DNA from: SIG588 sp045654545
GTDB lineage: Bacteria; Bacillota; Clostridia; Oscillospirales; Acutalibacteraceae
Assembly: GCA_045654545.1 (NCBI GenBank)
Contig: JAZONO010000049.1
Span: 1-20,369, forward strand
Length of the DNA stretch: 20,369 nt
Reading direction: 5' to 3'
Below, piece by piece: positions 15,067 through 20,369 of the stretch. A program made the translations under genes and the position numbers. The notes under the pieces were generated by a model. The model was not told the origin of the DNA, searched no databases, and saw nothing but the letters and a program-made list of their open reading frames with translations. Every line of letters starts with the position of its first letter. The first letter of the stretch is position 1.

Positions 15067-15900
15067 ATGGCAGGAATGCTGACCTTGGTGGGCACGCCCA
15101 TCGGCAATCTTTCGGACTTTTCGCCGCGCGCGGTGGAGGCGTTGTCCGCCTGCGATTTTATTGCGGCGGAGGACACCCGTGTCACGATGAAACTGTTGAC
15201 ACATTTCGGTATCAAAAAGCCGCTGTTCAGCTATCACGAGCATAACAAACGCGCCAGCGGACAAGCCCTGTGCGATCGCATGGAAGCAGGCGAACACGGG
15301 GTGTTGGTGTCGGATGCAGGGATGCCTGCCATTTCCGACCCGGGCGAAGATCTGGTGGCGCTGTGCCACGAACGGGGCATTCCCGTCACCGCCGTGCCCG
15401 GCCCCACGGCCATGGCCACCGCCTTGGCTCTTTCGGGGCTTTCGGTGGGACGGTTCACCTTCGAAGGGTTTTTGTCCACCGCCAATCGCTCCCGTCGTGA
15501 GCATTTGGAAAGCATCAAGCGTGAACCGCGCACCATGGTGTTTTATGAAGCGCCGCACAAGTTGATCTATACTCTGCAAGACCTGCTGGATACGCTGGGG
15601 AATCGCCGTTTGGCATTGGCAAGGGAACTCACCAAACTGCACGAGGAAGTACGCCGCACCACCTTGGCAGAGGCGGTGGCGTGGTATACAGAGAATCCGC
15701 CGCGCGGCGAATTTGTGCTGGTGGTGGAAGGCGCACCGAAGGCACAGGAAGAGGCGACCTCGCCCGAAGATGCGGTGGCACTGGCGCGCCGCTATATGGC
15801 AGAGGGAGCATCCGCATCCGAAGCGGCCAAACGTGCCGCTGCCGAAAGCGGTCGCCGCAAGGGCGAGATCTACAAGCAACTGACAGCGGAGGAATCGTGA
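15067..15900 (+). CDS. rsmI: 16S rRNA (cytidine(1402)-2'-O)-methyltransferase
   Basis: This SAM-dependent methyltransferase of the tetrapyrrole-methylase fold modifies the 2'-hydroxyl of C1402 in the decoding site of 16S rRNA. Family blocks are clear: LVGTPIGNLSD (7-17), AAEDTR (33-38), VSDAGMPAISDPG, VPGPTAMATALALSG, FEGFL, FYEAPHKL, and ARELTKLHEE. The length of 277 residues is normal. The ATG at 15067 follows GAGGTGAGG. Its last base is the first base of the next gene (TGATG overlap), so the following hypothetical gene is translationally coupled. It has its own promoter right after the previous terminator. Confidence 0.96.
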   Translation: MAGMLTLVGTPIGNLSDFSPRAVEALSACDFIAAEDTRVTMKLLTHFGIKKPLFSYHEHNKRASGQALCDRMEAGEHGVLVSDAGMPAISDPGEDLVALCHERGIPVTAVPGPTAMATALALSGLSVGRFTFEGFLSTANRSRREHLESIKREPRTMVFYEAPHKLIYTLQDLLDTLGNRRLALARELTKLHEEVRRTTLAEAVAWYTENPPRGEFVLVVEGAPKAQEEATSPEDAVALARRYMAEGASASEAAKRAAAESGRRKGEIYKQLTAEES

Positions 15901-16448
15901 TGATATACGCAGCTGCTTTTTTTGACAATATCGGCGGCACCAAAACGCTCGTTATGGCGGTGTTGGCATTGCTGATTGCTTGGTATCTGCACCACCTTTC
16001 GAAACAGGAAAAGAAAGAAAAATTGATGCAAGCGCTGACAGCCGAGCGGCTGTCCGCCACCCCCGATGATGAACTGGTGGGCACGGTGGTGCGAGACCTT
16101 CTGGATTCCTGCGAGCGCCGTCGCCGTGAAAATAATCTGCCGTTCACCGCGCCGGACGTGTACCGTATGGTGCCGTTGTGGACCAATCCGCAGGTGAACG
16201 TGTACACCGTGTGGGCCACGGTGAAGGAAACCGCCGCCGACGGATTGGCAGGCATGAAAAACTCGCCGTCCGCACCCTTTATGGCACTGGCGGCAGACGG
16301 GTTTTTGCAGATCGGTGCCACGGCGTGCGCCGCGGCCATGCAGGCCGAGGATGAAGCGGCGTTTGCGGCCGCGGTGGCAGAGGAACAACCGCTTACCTTG
16401 TGTGTGGGGTACATCCGCGACAATGCCGCCGCGTTTGTGAAGGAATAA
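15900..16448 (+). CDS. Membrane-anchored hypothetical protein (182 aa)
   Basis: I do not recognise the family. The ATG at 15900 overlaps the rsmI stop by one base and has GGAGGA (15888-15893) 6 nt upstream; the open frame to the left runs through rsmI and is a shadow. Residues 1-13 are followed by one hydrophobic segment (LVMAVLALLIAWYL), then a basic cytoplasmic-side stretch HHLSKQEKKEK, then a soluble Ala-rich domain of about 145 residues (ELVGTVVRDLLDSCERRRREN; LCVGYIRDNAAAFVKE at the end). The single N-terminal anchor points to a bitopic protein. Coupling to rsmI suggests co-expression, not a shared function. Confidence 0.75.
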   Translation: MIYAAAFFDNIGGTKTLVMAVLALLIAWYLHHLSKQEKKEKLMQALTAERLSATPDDELVGTVVRDLLDSCERRRRENNLPFTAPDVYRMVPLWTNPQVNVYTVWATVKETAADGLAGMKNSPSAPFMALAADGFLQIGATACAAAMQAEDEAAFAAAVAEEQPLTLCVGYIRDNAAAFVKE

Positions 16449-16748
16449 CGGCATGAACACAATGCGTATAGTGAGCGATACCCCCCCGCCGTGCGGTTTT
16501 GCGGCACGGCGCCGGTCGCCACGCCGGCAACCAATAATCCGCACAGCCGCTTTTTGTGCGTGATCGGTATGATGTACGCTTTTGTGATCGAAGACGTGGG
16601 GCGTGCCGCCGCCGACGGGATGTAAGTACGGTTCCAACGCTTGCCGTTGGCCGAGGAGTGGCGCATCGGTCATCCGGCCCCCTCCACCCACAAGATTGTC
16701 GCCGACATCCTCACACCGCTGATTGCGGATTGGATGGGCTGGGAATAA
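16449..16748 (+). pseudogene. Decayed C-terminal remnant, possibly an SGNH/GDSL-type esterase
   Basis: No intact gene covers this stretch. In the frame of the preceding gene, right after its TAA, translation gives HEHNAYSERYPP, then NNPHSRFLCVIGMMYAF, then EDVGRAAADGM, a TAA stop (16623-16625), and on in the same frame LPLAEEWRIGHPAPSTHKIV, ending DWMGWE at a TAA (16746-16748). The pattern of NPxxR followed by a hydrophobic GMM strand, and then LP..E..GHPAPSTHK with a C-terminal helix, resembles the end of SGNH-fold carbohydrate esterases, where a His near a Pro is catalytic. No ribosome site or start is convincing. The family call is tentative; the impression of a broken gene is stronger. 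Confidence 0.45.
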
Positions 16749-16756
16749 AACATATC

Positions 16757-16785
16757 TTTACAAACAATACGCCATCTGGTATACT
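16757..16785 (+). promoter_or_regulatory. Promoter of the MocR-type regulator gene
   Basis: TTTACA (16757-16762), 17 bp, TATACT (16780-16785). The predicted transcript start is near 16792, leaving a leader of about 30 nt. The spacer and the first three bases of the -10 lie inside the left operator arm. The flanks match the prfB promoter far beyond the core hexamers. Confidence 0.82.
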
Positions 16786-16829
16786 AACTTTATCGAATTT
16801 TGGAAAGTTGGTAATACCAGATGGCGTAT
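16767..16829. promoter_or_regulatory. 16-bp perfect inverted repeat: likely autoregulatory operator
   Basis: ATACGCCATCTGGTAT (16767-16782) is exactly mirrored by ATACCAGATGGCGTAT (16814-16829), 47 bp centre to centre. The left arm covers the promoter spacer and part of the -10; the right arm includes the start codon at 16821. Each arm is itself close to the palindrome ATACCA-nn-TGGTAT with one extra base. The hexamer ATACCA is, from memory, the repeat recognised by B. subtilis GabR, also a MocR protein. Binding here would block transcription. In RNA the right arm alone would remain plus a fragment of the left, so a DNA operator is the better reading. Confidence 0.72.
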
Positions 16830-17903
16830 CGCATTGATGGAAACAGCCCAAAGACGGCGTATATGCAGTTGTATGAACAACTGCGGCGTGACATCGTGGG
16901 AGGATTGTACCCTTGCGGCGTGAAGTTGCCGTCCAAGCGGTTGCTGGCGGAGGAAACGGGGGTCAGCGTGATCACGGTGGAGCACGCATACACCCTGCTT
17001 GCGGAGGAAGGCTATATTGAGCCGCGTGAGCGAAGCGGCTATTTCGTGATTTACCGCGCCGACGATTTTGCACCGTTGCGCGAAACGGCGGCACATCCCG
17101 TGTTGCCGCGCCATCCGCACACGGCGGCGGTGACCTTTCCCTTTTCGGTGCTGGCGCGTACCATGCGGCGCGTGCTCGCCGAACGTGGGGAGGAGATATT
17201 GGTGAAATCCCCCAACCACGGCTGTGAGGAACTGCGTGGGGCGATCGCCGCTTATCTGGCGCGGCGGCACGGCATGGCGGTGCAGCCGCGGCAGGTGGTG
17301 ATCGGCTCGGGTGCGGAGTATCTGTACAGTCTGCTGTCCCAGATGTTTTCGGGGCAGACCTTTGCGCTGGAAGATCCGTCCTACGACAAAATACGACGCG
17401 TGTACGAAGCAAACGGTCTTACGTGCGAGCGGTTGCCGATGGAAGCGGACGGCATCGCGTCGGATGCACTCGCCGCTTCCGGGGCAGGGGTGTTGCACGT
17501 CACCCCGTTTAACAGTTTCCCCAGCGGTGTCACGGCAGGGGCATCCAAACGGGCGGAATATCTGCGCTGGGCACAGCGCCGCGGCGGATACGTGGTGGAG
17601 GACAATTACGATTCGGAATTTACCGTCTCCACCAAAAACGAAGATCCGCTGTTTACCTTGTCGGACGAGGAACGGGTGATTTATGTGAACACCTTTTCGC
17701 GCACCGTTGCCCCTTCCATGCGTGTGGGGTATATGGTGCTACCGCCCTCGTTGCTGTCGCGGTTTGAAGAAACGGTGGGATTTTATTCTTGCACCGTGCC
17801 GATGTTTGAGCAGTACGTGCTGGCAGAACTCTTGAACAGCGGCGATTTTGAACGCCACATTCATCGGGTACGCCGTGCCCGTCGCCGCAAACTGGCTATA
17901 TAA
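16821..17903 (+). CDS. MocR/GabR-type regulator, C-terminally truncated and lacking the PLP lysine
   Basis: An N-terminal GntR-type winged helix (about residues 8-75: YEQLRRDIVGG, LPSKRLLAEETGVSVITVEHAY, EGYIEPRERSGYFV) is joined to a class-I aminotransferase-like domain. Such proteins sense PLP or its adducts and often control B6 or GABA genes. The pocket keeps Asp261 and Tyr263 (EDNYDSEF) and Arg301, spaced as in GabR, but the Schiff-base lysine position is Arg294 (NTFSRTVAPSMR, codon CGC). The usual HQxPxG motif reads NSFPSG. The protein stops at residue 360, about 100 short of the usual length, losing the small C-terminal subdomain; the pdxK promoter begins 20 nt later. Only a weak GGAAAG precedes the ATG. 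It may be a functional variant or an early pseudogene. Confidence 0.85.
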   Translation: MAYRIDGNSPKTAYMQLYEQLRRDIVGGLYPCGVKLPSKRLLAEETGVSVITVEHAYTLLAEEGYIEPRERSGYFVIYRADDFAPLRETAAHPVLPRHPHTAAVTFPFSVLARTMRRVLAERGEEILVKSPNHGCEELRGAIAAYLARRHGMAVQPRQVVIGSGAEYLYSLLSQMFSGQTFALEDPSYDKIRRVYEANGLTCERLPMEADGIASDALAASGAGVLHVTPFNSFPSGVTAGASKRAEYLRWAQRRGGYVVEDNYDSEFTVSTKNEDPLFTLSDEERVIYVNTFSRTVAPSMRVGYMVLPPSLLSRFEETVGFYSCTVPMFEQYVLAELLNSGDFERHIHRVRRARRRKLAI

Positions 17904-17922
17904 AAATATACTGTTCTGGACA

Positions 17923-17951
17923 TTTACTTAATACCAAAACGGTGGTAAAGT
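17923..17951 (+). promoter_or_regulatory. Promoter of the pyridoxamine kinase gene with embedded operator
   Basis: TTTACT (17923-17928), 17 bp, TAAAGT (17946-17951). The spacer holds ATACCA (17931-17936), six bases, then TGGTAA (17943-17948), an inverted repeat whose right arm enters the -10 just as in the regulator's promoter. A transcript starting near 17957 leaves about 16 nt before the ATG at 17973. The site is probably bound by the adjacent MocR-type protein, whether as activator or repressor. Confidence 0.7.
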
Positions 17952-17972
17952 AGTGTGCAAGGAAGTGATAGT

Positions 17973-18803
17973 ATGCATTATAAACGCGTATTGACCGTGC
18001 AGGATATCTCCTGCGTGGGCCAGTGTTCATTGACGGTGGCGTTGCCGATCATTTCGGCGTGCGGTGTGGAAACCTGTGTGCTCCCTTCGGCAGTGCTGTC
18101 CACCCACACGGGTGGGTTTAAAGGGTTCACCTTCCGCGATCTCACCGAGGATATGCCCTCCATTGCCGCGCATTGGCAAAAGGAAGGGATTGCCTTTGAT
18201 GCAATCTACACGGGATATCTCGGCAGTACACAGCAGGTGGATTACGTGCGCGACTTGTTTGCCACGGTGCGAAAAGAGGGCGGTGTGCGCGTGGTGGACC
18301 CTGCCATGGCAGATAACGGCAAACTGTACGTCGGCTTTGATATGACGTTTGTCGAGGCAATGAAAGGTTTGTGCGGTGAGGCAGACATCGTGTTGCCGAA
18401 CTTGACCGAAGCGTGTCTGTTGACCGATACCCCCTATCGCGAGGAGTATGATCGCGCCTACATTGAGGAGATCGTGCAAAAACTGCACGCGCTCGGGTGC
18501 CGCACGGTGGTGTTCACCGGTGTGTCTTACACCGCCGATAAAACGGGCGTGTTGGTGAGCGAGCAGGGCGTGCCGCATTACTACGAGCACCCGAAACGCG
18601 CCAACAGTTGTCACGGCACGGGGGACATTTATGCCTCGGCATTCGTGGGTGCGCTGGTGCGCGGCAAGAGCGCGGTGGAAGCCGCACGCATTGCGGCGGA
18701 TTACACGGTGGCGTGCATCGACTGCACGGCAACACTTGACAACCATTGGTACGGTGCGGCGTTCGAACCGGTGTTGGGGCAATTGATCGATATGCTGAAA
18801 TAA
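17973..18803 (+). CDS. Pyridoxamine/pyridoxal kinase (ribokinase superfamily)
   Basis: This enzyme phosphorylates pyridoxamine, pyridoxal or pyridoxine with ATP in vitamin B6 salvage. It begins with VQDISCVGQCSLTVALPIIS and LSTHTGGFKGFTFRDLTEDM, the substrate-binding start typical of Firmicute pyridoxamine kinases, and has VVDPAMADNGKLY in the middle. The catalytic GTGD motif is SCHGTGDIYASAF with base Asp218. The length, 276 residues, is normal. The ATG at 17973 follows AAGGAAG; the GTG at 17955 in the same frame lies before the likely transcript start. The neighbour upstream is a MocR-type regulator, the usual partner of B6 genes. Gene symbols pdxK and pdxY are both used for such proteins, so none is forced here. 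Confidence 0.92.
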   Translation: MHYKRVLTVQDISCVGQCSLTVALPIISACGVETCVLPSAVLSTHTGGFKGFTFRDLTEDMPSIAAHWQKEGIAFDAIYTGYLGSTQQVDYVRDLFATVRKEGGVRVVDPAMADNGKLYVGFDMTFVEAMKGLCGEADIVLPNLTEACLLTDTPYREEYDRAYIEEIVQKLHALGCRTVVFTGVSYTADKTGVLVSEQGVPHYYEHPKRANSCHGTGDIYASAFVGALVRGKSAVEAARIAADYTVACIDCTATLDNHWYGAAFEPVLGQLIDMLK

Positions 18804-18805
18804 AC

Positions 18806-18839
18806 AAAGATGGGGTGTGCGGCGGCACACCCCATCTTT
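18806..18839 (+). terminator. Terminator-like hairpin after the kinase gene
   Basis: A perfect 15-bp stem (18806-18820 with 18825-18839, core GATGGGGTGTGC) has a 4-nt loop. The T run after the stem is short (TTT then CTGT), so termination may be less efficient than at the other sites. Confidence 0.78.
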
Positions 18840-18853
18840 CTGTAAAAAATATC

Positions 18854-18882
18854 TTTACAAACGCGGCGTTTTTCGGTATACT
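18854..18882 (+). promoter_or_regulatory. Promoter of prfB
   Basis: TTTACA (18854-18859), 17 bp, TATACT (18877-18882), identical in both hexamers and spacing to the promoter of the MocR-type gene, with shared flanks. Confidence 0.82.
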
Positions 18883-18912
18883 ATATGGGATAACGATGCA
18901 AAGGAGCATACT

Positions 18913-20037
18913 ATGCTGGCGTTTGAAGAATTGGGTTTGAAATTGGAAAATCTGTGGCCGGAGATCGACGATCTGCAAAACGCGATCGGTCTTCGCCAGT
19001 TGCGCACCGAAGCGGAAGAGTTGGATATGCGCGCGGCGGAGGACGGCTTTTGGGATAATATGGAACGTGCGCAGGAAGTCACGCAACGTGCGGCACGCCT
19101 GAAAGGGAAGATACAAGCGTACGAAGCGCTGGTCAACAACTATCACGACACCGCGACCCTCATTGAACTGGCAAATGAGGAAGAGGACGAATCCTTGTTG
19201 GAGGAGTGCACGTCGGCGGTGGACGGCATTGCCGCTTCGCTGGAACAACAGCGTTTGGCAACCCTGCTCACGGGGGAATACGACAGCCGCAACGCCATTT
19301 TGTCTTTCCACGCAGGTGCCGGCGGCACCGAAGCGCAGGACTGGGCATCCATGCTGTACCGTATGTATACCCACTGGGCGGAAAGCCACGGATTCAACTA
19401 CAAATTGCTGGATTATATCGACGGCGATCCGGCCGGTATCAAGAGTGCCAGCATTATGATCGAAGGCGAAAACGTCTACGGCTTTTTGAAGGGCGAGGCA
19501 GGCGTGCACCGCTTGGTGCGCGTGTCGCCGTTTGATGCATCGGGTCGTCGCCACACCTCCTTTGCGGCGGTGGAAGTGATGCCCGAATTGGACGATACCA
19601 TTCAGGTGGATATCCGCCCCGAAGACGTGAAGATGGATGTGTTCCGTTCCTCCGGTGCCGGCGGTCAGCACATCAACAAGACCTCCTCGGCCGTGCGTTT
19701 GACCCACATTCCCACGGGCATCGTGGTGGCGTGCCAGACCGAGCGCAGTCAGTTCCAAAACCGTGATACGGCGATGAATATGTTGAAGGCAAAACTCTTG
19801 GAGATCAAAGAGCGTGAGCACCTCGACAAGATCGACGACATCAAGGGTGCGCAAGCGCAGATCGAATGGGGCAGTCAGATCCGCTCCTACGTGTTCATGC
19901 CGTATACGATGGCAAAGGATCATCGCACCGGCTTTGAAATGGGTAACATCAACGCGGTGATGGACGGCGATCTGGATGGGTTTATCAACGCCTATCTGAA
20001 AGCCTCTGCCAACGGTACACTCGGCTATAAGGAATAA
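18913..20037 (+). CDS. prfB: Peptide chain release factor 2
   Basis: RF2 reads UGA and UAA stop codons in the ribosome A site and triggers peptide release. The stop-recognition tripeptide SPF is at residues 205-207 and the catalytic GGQ at 250-252 (SGAGGQHINKTSSAVRLTH). GTEAQDWASMLYRMY, GVHRLVR and GWGSQIRSYV-like EWGSQIRSYV are also family marks. The length is 374 residues with a few extra C-terminal residues. The ATG at 18913 follows AAAGGAG; a longer frame from 18817 runs through the promoter. The gene reads through in a single frame, so the programmed +1 frameshift at about codon 26 found in many bacteria is absent. Confidence 0.97.
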   Translation: MLAFEELGLKLENLWPEIDDLQNAIGLRQLRTEAEELDMRAAEDGFWDNMERAQEVTQRAARLKGKIQAYEALVNNYHDTATLIELANEEEDESLLEECTSAVDGIAASLEQQRLATLLTGEYDSRNAILSFHAGAGGTEAQDWASMLYRMYTHWAESHGFNYKLLDYIDGDPAGIKSASIMIEGENVYGFLKGEAGVHRLVRVSPFDASGRRHTSFAAVEVMPELDDTIQVDIRPEDVKMDVFRSSGAGGQHINKTSSAVRLTHIPTGIVVACQTERSQFQNRDTAMNMLKAKLLEIKEREHLDKIDDIKGAQAQIEWGSQIRSYVFMPYTMAKDHRTGFEMGNINAVMDGDLDGFINAYLKASANGTLGYKE

Positions 20038-20369
20038 AAAAAGAACTCGCCGTAAGTATTACGAGGCTTTTTGGCACGCGGTGTGCCAACCGAACCCGAA
20101 AAACCAATTTTCAATATGGTGCACACCCCTAAGGTGGGTGGTCATAAGGATAAAAATAGAGAGGATGTATCTTTGAAGGTACATCCTCTCTGTTCGTTTT
20201 GTGAAAAAGGCACCCGTCACAAGCAACGACACGAAATTCCACTCGTTTTAGGTCGAAGAATGTAAACGGAGCCGATTTTTTCATCGGCAAGGCAAAAGCG
20301 CAGTAGATCCTTGCGGATTTACGAGCATTTTAACACAGCCGAGGGGAAAATCGGCCCGTTAACATCGGG
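20038..20369. other. Hairpin-rich non-coding tail
   Basis: No credible gene lies here. A weak terminator-like fold follows prfB (CTC-gcc-GTAA-gta-TTAC-GAG, 20046-20065, then CTTTTT). After it come TTGGCAC/GTGCCAA (20071-20089), a 12-bp perfect inverted repeat AGAGAGGATGTA (20158-20169 with 20180-20191), GCCGAT/ATCGGC around a T-rich loop (about 20271-20288), and GCCG/CGGC near 20338. CGAGCATTTTAACA (20322-20335) recurs with one change at 4126-4139. A 64-codon TTG-started frame (20071-20265) has no ribosome site and crosses these hairpins. Confidence 0.55.
20158..20191 (+). terminator. Possible terminator hairpin downstream of prfB
   Basis: A 12-bp perfect inverted repeat with a 10-nt loop (TCTTTGAAGG) is preceded by AAAAAT and followed by GTTCGTTTT. 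The T run is displaced, so this may be a terminator or part of a repeat element. Confidence 0.4.

Noticed and set aside
16446..16748. Stop-codon readthrough or recoding joining the 182-residue gene to the downstream open frame
   Set aside because: Both internal stops are TAA, no stimulatory structure is evident, and one in three neighbouring fragments would share a frame by chance; gene decay is simpler.
17955..17972. GTG at 17955 as start of the pyridoxamine kinase
   Set aside because: It falls before or at the predicted transcript start and lacks a ribosome site; the ATG at 17973 has AAGGAAG upstream.
20071..20265. 64-codon frame starting with TTG after prfB
   Set aside because: It has no ribosome binding site, starts inside a hairpin and crosses several inverted repeats. 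It could be a translated repeat but is not supported as a gene.
1..20369. CRISPR arrays, tRNA or rRNA genes, insertion sequences, prophage genes
   Set aside because: No regularly spaced repeats, no cloverleaf-like or rRNA sequence, and no transposase or integrase motifs were seen on either strand by eye.

Overview
The window looks like a chromosomal housekeeping segment from a Gram-positive Clostridia-type Firmicute, most likely an Oscillospirales/Ruminococcaceae-like gut anaerobe. The reasons are the order uppS-cdsA-dxr-rseP-ispG-polC, a PolC-type replicative polymerase with an embedded exonuclease and a zinc site, strong AAGGAG ribosome sites, and sigma-A type promoters near TTGACA/TATAAT, all in a fairly GC-rich genome. 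The taxon is inferred from gene content only.

Layout. Positions 1-200 are a structured non-coding leader or repeat. Positions 201-9631 hold a tightly packed + strand run: undecaprenyl-PP synthase (uppS), CDP-diglyceride synthase (cdsA), DXP reductoisomerase (dxr), site-2 protease (rseP), HMBPP synthase (ispG) and DNA polymerase III alpha (polC), closed by a perfect 17-bp terminator. Positions 9729-12097 are a self-contained serine operon (promoter, serC, serA, terminator). A MATE efflux gene with its own promoter follows. It converges on a minus-strand YfcE/MJ0936-type phosphodiesterase across a shared bidirectional terminator. Positions 14144-15010 are three very small, closely coupled genes of unknown function with their own terminator. 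Next come rsmI and an overlapping membrane-anchored hypothetical gene, then the decayed tail of what may be an SGNH-type esterase. Positions 16757-18839 are a vitamin B6 module: a MocR/GabR-type regulator and a pyridoxamine kinase. prfB (release factor 2) follows, and the last 330 bases are hairpin-rich non-coding DNA.

How the genes work together. dxr and ispG are MEP-pathway steps. uppS makes the C55 lipid carrier from the resulting prenyl diphosphates, and cdsA supplies CDP-diacylglycerol, so the first block is an envelope-lipid and isoprenoid cluster joined to the replicase. serC needs PLP, and the later MocR-pdxK pair is the likely local control point for PLP salvage.

Most noteworthy. 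The MocR-type regulator keeps its winged helix and the Asp/Tyr/Arg of the cofactor pocket. It has Arg in place of the PLP-binding lysine and ends about 100 residues early, directly before the pdxK promoter. Both its own promoter and that of pdxK carry ATACCA...TGGTA palindromes in the same register against the -10 box, which suggests a compact B6 regulon with an unusual, possibly non-aldimine, sensor. A second point is a repeated leader in front of both uppS and ispG whose 3' edge supplies the Shine-Dalgarno sequence for each. I saw no CRISPR array, tRNA, rRNA, insertion sequence or phage genes.
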